DNA of 64,000 bases from RGIG3528 sp045616485 (GTDB lineage: Bacteria > Bacillota > Clostridia > Lachnospirales > Lachnospiraceae), in NCBI GenBank assembly GCA_045616485.1, contig JAZLGU010000055.1, forward strand, positions 48,080-112,079, written 5' to 3'. Position 1 is the stretch's first letter, and each line of letters starts with the position of its first letter. Positions 33,122-41,855 of this stretch are shown piece after piece. The notes beneath the pieces were generated by a model, which saw only the letters and a program-made list of their open reading frames with translations, was not told the origin of the DNA and ran no database searches. A program made the position numbers and the translations under genes.

Positions 33122-34430
33122 AGTAATGTTTATTTCTCTGGGCTGTGACAAGAATTCAGTTGATACGGAATTTATGCTGGGGCAGCTTAGAGATGCCGGT
33201 TATTCTATTACCAACAGTGAAGAAGAGGCAGATGTAGCAGTTATCAATACCTGTGCTTTTATTGAAGATGCCCAGGAGGAAAGTGTACAGACTATCCTTG
33301 AAATGGCTGAATATAAAAAGGCAGGATCGCTGTCAAAGCTTATTGTGGCAGGCTGTCTGGCTCAGCGCTACAAAGATCAGATAATGTCTGAGATACCGGA
33401 AGTGGATGCAGTTGTTGGTACTACAGCCATAGACAAAATAATAGAAGCGATTACGGACGGCGGCAATTTTATAATGGATGTAGACCGTCTGCCTTTACCT
33501 GAAACAAAAAGAGTGTCTACTACAGGCGGATATTTCGAGTACCTTAAAATATCAGAAGGCTGTGACAAGCATTGTACTTACTGCAGAATACCTTCATTAA
33601 GAGGCTGCTACAGAAGTATTCCTATGGAGCGTCTTTTGGAAGAAGCGGCCTTTTTGGCTGAAGGCGGTACAAAAGAGCTTTGCCTGGTGGCCCAGGAGAC
33701 TACTTTGTACGGTAAGGATATCTACGGAAAAAAGTGCCTGCCTGAGCTTATCGGCAGGCTGTCAGAAATAGACGGCATAGAGTGGATTCGTATTCTTTAC
33801 TGTTATCCTGAAGAAATCGATGATGAATTAATAGAGTGCATAGCAAATAATCCTAAGGTTTGTCACTATCTGGATATGCCTATTCAGCACAGCGCTGATA
33901 ATATCCTTAAAAAAATGGGAAGGCGCACAAGCCGTAAGGATCTGGATGCCATTATAAAAAAGCTTAGGGACAGAATCCCTGATATTGCTATTCGAACTAC
34001 ACTTATAGCAGGCTTCCCGGGAGAAACAGATGAAGATCAGGCAGATGTTTTAGACTTTATCAGAAAGTCACGTTTTACCCGACTGGGCTGCTTTACTTAC
34101 TCTAAAGAAGATGGTACTGCAGCTGCCCGTATGAAAGAGCAGGTCCCAAAGCGTATTAAAGTTAAGAGGCAGAAAGAAATCATGCTGACACAGCAGGAAA
34201 TCTCAGCAGCTTTTTCTGAGTCTTGCGTAGGTAGGGAGCTTTCTGTTATCATAGAGGGGAAGCTGCCGGAGGATGATATCTGGATAGGCAGAAGCTATAT
34301 GGATGCTCCGGGTATTGACGGATATGTATTTGTTGCCTCCCCGGATTCCTACCTGTCAGGCGAGATTATAAAGGCTAAGGTGGTAAAAGCTGAAGCTTAT
34401 GATCTTTATGCCGAAGCAATAATTGATTAA
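33114..34430 (+). CDS. rimO: Ribosomal protein S12 methylthiotransferase RimO
   Basis: Radical-SAM enzyme that adds a methylthio group to an aspartate of ribosomal protein S12. Seen: N-terminal MTTase domain with conserved cysteines in LGCDKNSVD, NTCAFI and AGCLAQRY; the radical-SAM CDKHCTYCRIP cluster; and a C-terminal TRAM domain from about residue 375. The sequence DKNSVDTE is the RimO form rather than the MiaB form. 438 residues. ATG 33126 is a possible alternative start; neither has a strong ribosome-binding site. Confidence 0.95.
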   Translation: MVKVMFISLGCDKNSVDTEFMLGQLRDAGYSITNSEEEADVAVINTCAFIEDAQEESVQTILEMAEYKKAGSLSKLIVAGCLAQRYKDQIMSEIPEVDAVVGTTAIDKIIEAITDGGNFIMDVDRLPLPETKRVSTTGGYFEYLKISEGCDKHCTYCRIPSLRGCYRSIPMERLLEEAAFLAEGGTKELCLVAQETTLYGKDIYGKKCLPELIGRLSEIDGIEWIRILYCYPEEIDDELIECIANNPKVCHYLDMPIQHSADNILKKMGRRTSRKDLDAIIKKLRDRIPDIAIRTTLIAGFPGETDEDQADVLDFIRKSRFTRLGCFTYSKEDGTAAARMKEQVPKRIKVKRQKEIMLTQQEISAAFSESCVGRELSVIIEGKLPEDDIWIGRSYMDAPGIDGYVFVASPDSYLSGEIIKAKVVKAEAYDLYAEAIID

Positions 34431-34442
34431 TTGGAGATTATT

Positions 34443-34982
34443 ATGAATTTACCTAACAAGCTTACAATATTAAGAGTAGCACTTATTCCGTTTTTCGTAT
34501 TTTTCTTTCTTACGACCGGTATTCCCGGACATAATTATATTGCTGTTGCTATCTACGCAGTAGCCTGCATTACTGACTGGTTTGACGGTAAGATTGCAAG
34601 AAAATACAATCTGGTAACAAATTTTGGTAAATTTATGGATCCTTTGGCAGATAAGGTACTGGTTATTACAGCCATGATTCTTTTTGTGGCTAACGGTTCC
34701 ATGAATCCCATTGCTCTTATTATCATTGTAGCCAGAGAGTTTATTATCTCAGGTTTTCGTCTTATTGCAGCAGAAAAAGGCATCGTTATTGCGGCAGGCT
34801 GGTGGGGAAAGGTTAAGACTGCAGTTACAATGGTCATGACTATTGTAGTTATACTCCATCTGAATTTTACCTGGTATTACTGGACTGAGCAGGTGCTTAT
34901 CTGGATATCCGTAGCCCTTACTATTATTTCACTGGTTGACTATATGGCTAAAAATGCCAAAAATGTACTGTCTGATAAGTAA
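34443..34982 (+). CDS. pgsA: CDP-diacylglycerol--glycerol-3-phosphate 3-phosphatidyltransferase
   Basis: Makes phosphatidylglycerol phosphate from CDP-diacylglycerol. Seen: the CDP-alcohol phosphotransferase motif D-x2-DG-x2-AR-x8-G-x3-D-x3-D in TDWFDGKIARKYN through FMDPLADK, and about five spans. I use ATG 34443 with GGAG at 34433-34436 six bases before it, rather than the TTG at 34431 that touches the rimO stop. 179 residues. Works downstream of cdsA (54742) and upstream of cls. Confidence 0.95.
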   Translation: MNLPNKLTILRVALIPFFVFFFLTTGIPGHNYIAVAIYAVACITDWFDGKIARKYNLVTNFGKFMDPLADKVLVITAMILFVANGSMNPIALIIIVAREFIISGFRLIAAEKGIVIAAGWWGKVKTAVTMVMTIVVILHLNFTWYYWTEQVLIWISVALTIISLVDYMAKNAKNVLSDK

Positions 34983-34987
34983 AAAAT

Positions 34988-36238
34988 ATGACTAATATAT
35001 GCGTTATAGGTGGTGGGGCTGCCGGCATGATGGCTGCTATTTCAGCAGCTGAAAATGGGGCAAAGGTTACCATCATTGAAAAAAATGAAAAATTAGGAAA
35101 AAAGCTGTTTATTACCGGAAAAGGCAGATGCAATCTTACAAATGCCTGCGACCGTGAGGGATTTTTTAAAAATGTATTCGGTAATAACAAGTTTTTATAT
35201 TCCAGTTTTGACGGCTTTGACAATCAGGCTGTTTTTGACTGGTTTGAAGCCCATGGCTGCAAGTGCAAAGTGGAAAGAGGCAACAGAGTTTTTCCTGTAA
35301 GCGATAAATCCTCTGATGTTATAAAGGCTCTTAAAGATGAGCTTCAGAGACTGCATGTGGCAGTTTACCTGAATTGCAGCTGTATATCCTTGGAGACTGC
35401 TGAGAGGGGCTTTAGTGTTACCACTATGGAAAACGGCAGAAAAAGGCAGCTTGGCTTTGACAAAGTCATTGTGTGTACCGGAGGCCTTTCCTATCCACAG
35501 ACCGGCTCTACCGGTGACGGATATAAATTCGCAGAGAATTTGGGGCATTCCCTTACTCCCACGGTTCCATCCCTGGTGGCTGTAGAGACAGAAGAGGATT
35601 TCCCCAGAAGGCTTATGGGGCTTTCCCTCAAAAATGTTTCCCTGACTCTTGTGCAAAAAAACAAAAAGATATATAAAGAATTAGGAGAAATGCTGTTTAC
35701 CCATTTTGGTGTAAGCGGTCCTCTGGTGCTTACTGCCAGCTGCTATATCGCTGATGCAAAGAGATATGACAAGGAAATACCTGTATTACAGCTGGACATG
35801 AAGCCGGGGATGAGTGTGGATGAGCTGGATGCCAGAATACTTAAGGATTTTTCCAAGCAGGAAAATAAAAACTTTGAGAATTCTCTGGATGGTCTGCTGC
35901 CACAGAGTATGGTGACGGAAGTGGTAAAGCTTTCAGGGATAGATCCCTACAAGAAAGTTAATTCTGTTACCAAAGAGGAAAGACGCCGTTTGGCTGAGCT
36001 GCTTAAAAATATTGAGCTTCATGTGGCGGGACTTCGTTCCTTTCCGGAAGCCATTATTACAAAGGGTGGGGTATCATTAAAAGAAATTAATCCAAAGACT
36101 ATGGAGTCCAAGCTTTGTCCGGGGCTTTATTTTGCCGGCGAAGTAATGGATCTGGATGCGGTAACAGGAGGATTTAATCTTCAGATAGCCTGGTCCACCG
36201 CATATGCTGCAGGCTTGTCAGCTGCAGAAGAGTATTAA
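34988..36238 (+). CDS. HI0933/YhiN-family flavoprotein, NAD(P)/FAD-dependent oxidoreductase
   Basis: Seen: an N-terminal FAD-binding Rossmann motif (VIGGGAAGMMAAISAAE), the family signature KLFITGKGRCNLTN, ATGGLSYP-like VCTGGLSYPQTGSTGDGY, and the C-terminal GEVMDLDAVTGGFNLQIAWSTA-type FAD-binding end, cut here to its core GGFNLQIA. 416 residues, normal. The family (TIGR00275) is widespread; most members have no known substrate, though the bile-acid enzyme BaiN belongs to it. Nothing in the context points to bile acids. Followed by cmk, a frequent clostridial pairing. Confidence 0.9.
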   Translation: MTNICVIGGGAAGMMAAISAAENGAKVTIIEKNEKLGKKLFITGKGRCNLTNACDREGFFKNVFGNNKFLYSSFDGFDNQAVFDWFEAHGCKCKVERGNRVFPVSDKSSDVIKALKDELQRLHVAVYLNCSCISLETAERGFSVTTMENGRKRQLGFDKVIVCTGGLSYPQTGSTGDGYKFAENLGHSLTPTVPSLVAVETEEDFPRRLMGLSLKNVSLTLVQKNKKIYKELGEMLFTHFGVSGPLVLTASCYIADAKRYDKEIPVLQLDMKPGMSVDELDARILKDFSKQENKNFENSLDGLLPQSMVTEVVKLSGIDPYKKVNSVTKEERRRLAELLKNIELHVAGLRSFPEAIITKGGVSLKEINPKTMESKLCPGLYFAGEVMDLDAVTGGFNLQIAWSTAYAAGLSAAEEY

Positions 36239-36254
36239 AAATAGTGAGGTCTTT

Positions 36255-36926
36255 ATGTTATTATCAATCGCAATCGACGGACCTGCAGGGGCAGGAAAAA
36301 GTACAATTGCCAAAAGGGTAGCCAGAGAAAAGGGCTTTGTGTATGTAGACACAGGGGCTATGTACAGAGCCATGGCTTTATACTTCCTGCGCCGAGGCGG
36401 CACAGCGGAGAATGTACAGGATATTGCCAAAATGGTGGAAGATATTGATGTTACCATTGAGTATATTAATAACGAGCAGCAGGTTATACTTAACGGAGAA
36501 AATGTAAGTACTGTTATTCGTACCCAGGAAGTAGGCAATATGGCCTCCCAGGTAGCTGTAGTTGCTGAAGTACGTACAAAAATGAGTACCCTTCAGAGAA
36601 AGCTTGCAGAGACCAGATCAGTGGTTATGGATGGCCGTGATATAGGCACTGTTGTATTAAAAGACGCTGCATTAAAGATTTATCTTGATGCTTCTGTAAA
36701 TGAGCGTGCCCGTCGCAGACAGGAAGAGTACAGGGCTGCCGGAAAGCCTGTTTCAGATATAGAGACACTGAAAAAGGAAATAATGGAAAGAGATGAGAGG
36801 GATATGAATAGAGAAATCGCTCCCTTAAAGAGGGCTGAGGATGCTATTTATCTTGATTCTTCAGAGCTTTCCGTAGAGGAAGTGGTAGCAGTTATTGCAA
36901 AGCTTTCTTCAGAAAGAGGAATGTGA
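36255..36926 (+). CDS. cmk: Cytidylate kinase
   Basis: Phosphorylates CMP and dCMP. Seen: P-loop GPAGAGKSTIAKRVA, DTGAMYRAMA, VVMDGRDIGTVV and DERDMNREIAPLK. 223 residues. I choose ATG 36255 just after GTGAGGT (36244-36250); the longer reading begins inside the preceding gene. The stop is two bases from the IspH start, giving the well-known cmk-ispH-rpsA order. Confidence 0.96.
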   Translation: MLLSIAIDGPAGAGKSTIAKRVAREKGFVYVDTGAMYRAMALYFLRRGGTAENVQDIAKMVEDIDVTIEYINNEQQVILNGENVSTVIRTQEVGNMASQVAVVAEVRTKMSTLQRKLAETRSVVMDGRDIGTVVLKDAALKIYLDASVNERARRRQEEYRAAGKPVSDIETLKKEIMERDERDMNREIAPLKRAEDAIYLDSSELSVEEVVAVIAKLSSERGM

Positions 36927-36927
36927 T

Positions 36928-38865
36928 TTGAGAAAAGTTGATTTGGCTAAGTCTGCAGGCTTTTGCTTCGGTGTAAAAAGAGCTGTAGAAACTGTAGAGG
37001 CAGAGCTGTCAAAAAATAAGAAGGTCTACACCTTTGGCCCTATTATCCACAACGAAGAAGTGGTAAATGATTTAAAGGCAAGAGGAGTTGAGATAATAGA
37101 TACCCCTGCACAGCTTAAAGGGAAAAAAGAGGGCTGCCTTATCATAAGATCTCATGGTGTTGACAGGGCTACTTATGAAGAGCTTATTGCATCAGGACAT
37201 GAGATTGTGGACGCCACCTGTCCTTTTGTAAAGAAAATACATAAGATTGTATCTGATGAATCAGAAAAAGGAAACTACATTTTAATCGTGGGAGACAGCA
37301 ATCATCCGGAGGTAAAAGCCATATCCGGATGGTGTAAAGGACCGTTTACCATACTTCAAAATCTTGAAGAAGCGCAAAATTTTGAGCCGATTTCGGATAA
37401 AAGTTATGTTTTAGTGGCTCAGACAACATTTAATACAAATATTTTTGAAGAAATTGTTGCACTTTTAACGAATAAAGTTTATTATATATCTGTTGTGAAC
37501 ACTATTTGCAGTGCTACTGAAGTCAGACAGAAGGAAGCACGTGAGTTTGCCGAGACCCACGATGCCATGATTGTCATAGGTAGTGCCGGCAGTTCAAACA
37601 CACGTAAGCTGTTCGATATTTGTAAGCAGCGCTGCGCAAGTACTTACTTTATACAGAAACCCGTTGACCTGGATCTTAGTCAGTTTGGATCCAATTGCTG
37701 TGTAGGTATTACTGCAGGGGCTTCGACCCCAAACAAAATTATCAAGGAGGTTCTTACTCTAATGGAAGAAAGTTTTGAACAATTGATGGAGGAGTCACTT
37801 AAGCAGGTACATACCGGACATGTTGTAGATGGCACAGTAATTGCAGTTAAGGAAGATGAAATTATCCTTAACATCGGCTATAAGTCCGATGCTACTGTTA
37901 CCCGCTATGAGTACACAAACACTCCAAACGTAGATCTTACAAAGGTTGTTAATGTCGGCGATCCAATGACCGTTAAGATTCTTAAGGTAGATGATCGTGA
38001 GGGCGTTGTCCTTGCATCCTACAAGAGACTGGCTGCTGAGCGTACCAGCAAGGTACTTGAAGAGGCATTTGAGAACAAGACAGTTCTTAAGGCTGTAGTT
38101 ACAGAAGTACTTTCAGGTGGCCTTATTGTTGTAGTGGATGAGACCAGAATCTTTATCCCTGCAAGCCTTGTATCTGATGTTTTTGAGAGAGATCTCACAA
38201 AGTATCAGGGACAGGAAATCGAGTTCGTACTCACCGAGTTCAACGTTAAGAGACGTCGTGTTATCGGTGACAGAAAGCAGATTGTTTCTGCTGAGAAGGA
38301 AACAAAGAAAAAGGCACTCTTAGAGAAGATCGCTGTTGGCGATACTGTTGAGGGTGTAGTTAAGAATGTTACTGATTTCGGTGCATTCGTAGATATCGGT
38401 GGTATCGATGGTCTTCTTCACATCTCTGAGATGAGTTGGGGCCGTATCGAGAATCCTAAGAAGGTATTTAAGTCCGGTGATAATGTTCGCGCATTCATCA
38501 AAGAGATTTCCGGTGAGAAGGTTGCTCTTTCCATGAAGTTTGCTGATCAGAATCCTTGGGCAAATGCTGATGAGGATTTCGCTATTGGTAATGTTATCCG
38601 TGGTAAGGTTGCCAGAATGGCGGATTTCGGTGCTTTCATCGAGATTATCCCTGGCGTTGATGCATTACTTCATGTATCACAGATTTCCAGAAAGCGTATT
38701 GAGAAGCCTTCAGATGTTCTGAAGGTAGGTCAGGAAATTGAGGCTCAGATCGTTGATTTCAATTATGACGAGAAGAAGATTTCCCTTTCCATGAGAGCTC
38801 TTGAGGAGCCTAGCGCTGAGGAAGAGGAAGCAGAAGTTATAGAAGCACCTGCTACTGAAGAATAA
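36928..38865 (+). CDS. ispH: Fusion of IspH (HMB-PP reductase) with four ribosomal-protein-S1 domains
   Basis: Residues 1 to about 278 are IspH, which makes IPP and DMAPP in the last step of the MEP pathway; the 4Fe-4S cysteines C13, C98 and C194 are all present. From residue 279 come four S1/OB domains (about 295-365, 385-450, 472-540, 557-626), the last two with DFGAFVDI and LLHIS or LLHVS motifs of RpsA, then an acidic tail. Start is TTG 36928, with AAAGAGGA seven to eight bases upstream. Such fusions are known in clostridia. A perfect ribosome-binding site and in-frame ATG at the junction may release a free S1 protein. Confidence 0.95.
   Translation: MRKVDLAKSAGFCFGVKRAVETVEAELSKNKKVYTFGPIIHNEEVVNDLKARGVEIIDTPAQLKGKKEGCLIIRSHGVDRATYEELIASGHEIVDATCPFVKKIHKIVSDESEKGNYILIVGDSNHPEVKAISGWCKGPFTILQNLEEAQNFEPISDKSYVLVAQTTFNTNIFEEIVALLTNKVYYISVVNTICSATEVRQKEAREFAETHDAMIVIGSAGSSNTRKLFDICKQRCASTYFIQKPVDLDLSQFGSNCCVGITAGASTPNKIIKEVLTLMEESFEQLMEESLKQVHTGHVVDGTVIAVKEDEIILNIGYKSDATVTRYEYTNTPNVDLTKVVNVGDPMTVKILKVDDREGVVLASYKRLAAERTSKVLEEAFENKTVLKAVVTEVLSGGLIVVVDETRIFIPASLVSDVFERDLTKYQGQEIEFVLTEFNVKRRRVIGDRKQIVSAEKETKKKALLEKIAVGDTVEGVVKNVTDFGAFVDIGGIDGLLHISEMSWGRIENPKKVFKSGDNVRAFIKEISGEKVALSMKFADQNPWANADEDFAIGNVIRGKVARMADFGAFIEIIPGVDALLHVSQISRKRIEKPSDVLKVGQEIEAQIVDFNYDEKKISLSMRALEEPSAEEEEAEVIEAPATEE
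37744..37764 (+). promoter_or_regulatory. Internal ribosome-binding site and ATG at the IspH/S1 junction
   Basis: AAGGAGG at 37744-37750, an 11-base spacer, and ATG at 37762 in the frame of the fusion. It falls at the border between the two proteins and would give a 367-residue S1 protein starting MEESFEQL. The bases also encode IspH residues (KEV), so chance cannot be excluded. Confidence 0.5.
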
Positions 38866-38881
38866 TTTAATAAAACATTAA

Positions 38882-38911
38882 CTTTACAGCGGCCTTAGTG
38901 TCGCTGTAAAG
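38882..38911 (+). terminator. Perfect inverted repeat after the ispH-S1 gene, possible weak terminator
   Basis: CTTTACAGCG (38882-38891) and CGCTGTAAAG (38902-38911) pair perfectly over 10 bases with a 10-base loop. Only TATATTATG follows, not a proper T-run, so it may be a terminator helper, a 3'-end stabiliser or an operator. A TATAAT at 38958-38963 before cheR lacks a good -35. Confidence 0.4.
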
Positions 38912-38977
38912 TATATTATGAGAAGAAATTTATAATTTTTTAAGGTTTACGTATATCTATAATTCTATGGGGGAAAT

Positions 38978-39754
38978 ATGGACGACTACGAGCAGTTTAA
39001 AAAAGACATATTTGCGCTTACTCAGATTGATTTAAACGCATATAAAGAAAAGCAGATGCGCCGTCGTATCGATTCTCTTATTCAGAAAAACGGCGTAAAG
39101 ACATATAAGGAATACGTTGCTGCCATTAAGTCTGACCGCAACCTTTTTGAGGAATTTGTCAACTACCTTACCATTAATGTCTCTGAATTTTTCCGAAATC
39201 CTGAGCAGTGGACTATTCTTGAAAAGGAGCTTTTGCCGGACATACTTGCTAAGAGCAAGTCTCCAAAGATTTGGAGCGCTGCATGCTCTACCGGTGACGA
39301 GCCTTATACTATTGTTATGCTTTTATCCAGGTACCTGCCTTTATCCCAGATAAAGATTATCGCCACAGATATTGACAAGCAGGTAATAGAAAAAGCAAAA
39401 GCCGGACTTTATAATGACAAGAGTCTTAAGTGTATACCGAAGGATCTTTTCCAGAAGTATTTCACTCAGGTTAATGAATATACCTATAAGATATCAGATG
39501 ATATTAAGAGATGCGTTGAATTTAAGAATGCCAATTTATTAAAGGATCCGTATCCCGATAACTGTGATCTTATAGTTTGCAGAAATGTTCTTATTTACTT
39601 CACTGAGGAAGCTAAAAACGAAATCTACAAAAAATTTAATACCGCACTTAAAAAGGACGGTATTTTATTCGTAGGATCTACAGAGCAGATTATTCAGGCT
39701 TATACAATGAATTATTCTACTGTTAAGTCTTTCTTCTACAAGAGGACTACCTGA
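38978..39754 (+). CDS. cheR: CheR-type protein-glutamate methyltransferase
   Basis: Methylates glutamates of chemoreceptors with SAM. Seen: N-terminal helical CheR domain (KEKQMRRRIDSLI), NVSEFFRNPEQW, the SAM loop WSAACSTGDEPYTIVMLL and the C-terminal DLIVCRNVLIYFTEEAK. 258 residues, full length. GGGGGAAAT lies just before the ATG. No other chemotaxis gene is near. Its presence implies chemotaxis or motility genes elsewhere, though non-chemotaxis CheR proteins also exist. Confidence 0.93.
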   Translation: MDDYEQFKKDIFALTQIDLNAYKEKQMRRRIDSLIQKNGVKTYKEYVAAIKSDRNLFEEFVNYLTINVSEFFRNPEQWTILEKELLPDILAKSKSPKIWSAACSTGDEPYTIVMLLSRYLPLSQIKIIATDIDKQVIEKAKAGLYNDKSLKCIPKDLFQKYFTQVNEYTYKISDDIKRCVEFKNANLLKDPYPDNCDLIVCRNVLIYFTEEAKNEIYKKFNTALKKDGILFVGSTEQIIQAYTMNYSTVKSFFYKRTT

Positions 39755-39779
39755 TCTTATTACTAGTTAGGAGTGTGTT

Positions 39780-40799
39780 ATGGAAGATAAGGTTGTTGTA
39801 TCCGTAGATGCAATGGGTGGAGATAATGCGCCGGCCGAGATTGTGAAGGGCTGCATTGAGGCTGTTTTACTGGAGCAGAGATTATTTGTTAAGCTGGTAG
39901 GAAAGGAAGCTCTTATTTCAAAAGAGCTGGACAAATATCAGTACGACAAAAGTAGAATCGAAGTTATAAATGCTGACGAAGTTATTAACTTTAATGAGGC
40001 TCCCGTTAATGCCATAAGAAGGAAAAAGGATTCCTCCATTGTGGTGGGACTGAATCTTGTTAAGAACGGTCAGGCTGATGCATTTTTATCAGCAGGGTCT
40101 ACCGGTGCCATACTGGTAGGAGCCCAGCTTATTGTAGGACGTATTAAAGGGGTAGAAAGACCACCTCTTGCTTCATTAATTCCGACTTTGAAGGGAGTGT
40201 CCCTTTTGGTGGATTGTGGAGCCAATGTTGATGCAAGGTCTAATCATCTTGTGCAGTTTGCCAAGATGGGTAGCATATATTTTGAAAATGCCATGGGAGT
40301 TAAAAATCCCAAAGTTGGTATAGTAAATATCGGTGTAGAGGAAGAAAAAGGCAATCAGCTGGTTAAAGAGACTTTCCCTATACTGAAGGATCAGAGAGAC
40401 ATTAATTTTATCGGCAGCGTGGAGGCTCGTGATATCCCTGCCGGTGATGTGGATGTTATTGTATGCGAAGGCTTTACGGGCAATGTTATACTGAAGCTTT
40501 ACGAGGGTACATCCAATGCTCTTTTAGCCAAAATAAAACAGGCATTTTATTCTAATCTTCGTTCCAAAATAGGAGCACTTTTAGTAAAGCCTGCCATGAA
40601 AAAAACTCTTAAGTCTATGGACACTTCCAATTATGGCAGTGCACCTATGCTGGGACTTAACAGTCTTGTACTTAAGACGCATGGTAGCGCCAAAGCAAAG
40701 GAAGTTAAGAATTCCCTGCTTCAGGCAGTTACTTTTAAAGACATGAATATAGCGGAAAAGATTAGAGCAAATATCAGTAGTGACATATGGGAGGAATAA
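39780..40799 (+). CDS. plsX: Phosphate acyltransferase PlsX
   Basis: Converts acyl-ACP to acyl-phosphate for phospholipid synthesis. Seen: VDAMGGDNAPAEIVKG start, RRKKDSSIVVGLNLVKNGQADAF (core KDSS), LSAGSTGAIL, DCGANVDARSNHLVQFA and CEGFTGNVILKLYEG. 339 residues, normal. TTAGGAG is well placed before ATG. One base before acpP, whose product carries its substrate. In many clostridia yceD-rpmF precedes plsX; here cheR does. Confidence 0.96.
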   Translation: MEDKVVVSVDAMGGDNAPAEIVKGCIEAVLLEQRLFVKLVGKEALISKELDKYQYDKSRIEVINADEVINFNEAPVNAIRRKKDSSIVVGLNLVKNGQADAFLSAGSTGAILVGAQLIVGRIKGVERPPLASLIPTLKGVSLLVDCGANVDARSNHLVQFAKMGSIYFENAMGVKNPKVGIVNIGVEEEKGNQLVKETFPILKDQRDINFIGSVEARDIPAGDVDVIVCEGFTGNVILKLYEGTSNALLAKIKQAFYSNLRSKIGALLVKPAMKKTLKSMDTSNYGSAPMLGLNSLVLKTHGSAKAKEVKNSLLQAVTFKDMNIAEKIRANISSDIWEE

Positions 40800-40800
40800 A

Positions 40801-41028
40801 ATGGAATTTGAGAAAATAAGAGCTATTATTGCTGAAGTACTTAATATCAGTGAGGATGAGGTAACATTAGAGTCTACTTTCATTGGTGATCTGGGCGCTG
40901 ATTCTTTGGATGTTTTCCAGATTATTATGGGTATCGAAGAGGAGTTTGATATTGAGATTCCCAACGAAGTAGCTGAAAAGATTGTAACAGTAAATGACGC
41001 TGTTGAGCAGATTAAGGCTGTTCTGTAA
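40801..41028 (+). CDS. acpP: Acyl carrier protein
   Basis: Carries growing acyl chains on 4'-phosphopantetheine. Seen: the GADSLDVFQ motif with the modified serine S35 and a strongly acidic four-helix profile. Start ATG 40801 follows GGGAGG at 40789-40794 with a 6-base spacer; a longer reading from 40780 lies within plsX. 75 residues, the normal size. A strong terminator follows. Confidence 0.97.
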   Translation: MEFEKIRAIIAEVLNISEDEVTLESTFIGDLGADSLDVFQIIMGIEEEFDIEIPNEVAEKIVTVNDAVEQIKAVL

Positions 41029-41085
41029 TTACAGTCCTCGCAGGTATACGGCATGTCTTTTGACATGATATAAATGTGAACTTAG

Positions 41086-41121
41086 CACTTCTGCTATGGG
41101 GCATAGCAGAAGTGTTTTTTT
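41086..41121 (+). terminator. Strong terminator after acpP
   Basis: CACTTCTGCTATG pairs over 13 bases with CATAGCAGAAGTG around a GGG loop and is followed by seven T residues (41115-41121). It splits plsX-acpP from rnc-smc-ftsY, which are often one transcript. No convincing promoter is visible in the 27 bases before rnc. Confidence 0.93.
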
Positions 41122-41148
41122 AGCAAATATAATTAACAGGAAGTACTT

Positions 41149-41841
41149 ATGGAAATTAATTCAAATCTGTCTGTACTTGAGGAAAGTATAGGCTATACAT
41201 TTAAGGACATATCATTATTGGAGCTGGCAGTTACTCATTCATCCGTTGCCCATGAGCGCTCCATTAATAGAAGTCAGTATAATGAGCGTATTGAATTTCT
41301 GGGCGACTCTGTACTTGAGCTGGTGTCATCAGAGTTTCTTTACCTGAATTTTCCTGAAAAAAAGGAAGGTGAGCTTACCAAGCTTAGGGCTTCTCTGGTG
41401 TCAGAGATTCCTTTGGCGGCTTCAGCAAGAGAGATAGGTCTGGGGGATTTTTTAAAGCTGGGTGTAGGTGAAGATAAGACCGGTGGCAGATATCGTGATT
41501 CTATTTTGTCCGATGCTTTTGAGGCGGTTATTGGTGCCATATATATGGATGGCGGGCTGGAGCCTGCCAAGACCTTTATTCTGAAATATGTACTTACTGA
41601 CATAGAAAACAAAACTCTTTTTTCTGACAGTAAGTCTGTACTTCAGGAGTTTACCCAGGATAAATTAAAATCCGAGGTGAATTATCGCATCATAAGTGAG
41701 ACCGGACCGGACCATGACAAGCATTTCGTGGCTGTGGCATGTGTAGGAGAACGAGTACTGGGGCAGGGCGAGGGCCGTAGCAAGAAGGCGGCTGAACAGG
41801 CAGCTGCGTATGCAGCACTTCTTGATTTAAAATTAAAATAA
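41149..41841 (+). CDS. rnc: Ribonuclease III
   Basis: Cuts double-stranded RNA in rRNA processing. Seen: the catalytic signature ERIEFLGDSVLEL, DAFEAVIGAIYMDGG, and a C-terminal dsRNA-binding domain (about 160-228) with GQGEGRSKKAAEQAAAYAAL. 230 residues. AGGAAG lies eight bases before the ATG. rnc-smc-ftsY is a conserved Firmicute trio. Confidence 0.96.
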   Translation: MEINSNLSVLEESIGYTFKDISLLELAVTHSSVAHERSINRSQYNERIEFLGDSVLELVSSEFLYLNFPEKKEGELTKLRASLVSEIPLAASAREIGLGDFLKLGVGEDKTGGRYRDSILSDAFEAVIGAIYMDGGLEPAKTFILKYVLTDIENKTLFSDSKSVLQEFTQDKLKSEVNYRIISETGPDHDKHFVAVACVGERVLGQGEGRSKKAAEQAAAYAALLDLKLK

Positions 41842-41855
41842 AGGCGTAAGAAACA

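Noticed and set aside
38930..38963. Promoter for cheR
   Set aside because: TATAAT at 38958 is good, but only an all-T stretch is at the -35 distance; not strong enough to list.
41060..41065. Perfect TTGACA -35 before rnc
   Set aside because: No acceptable -10 at 16-18 bases; the hexamer lies in a small CATGTC/GACATG hairpin. The TATAAT at 41128 has no -35.
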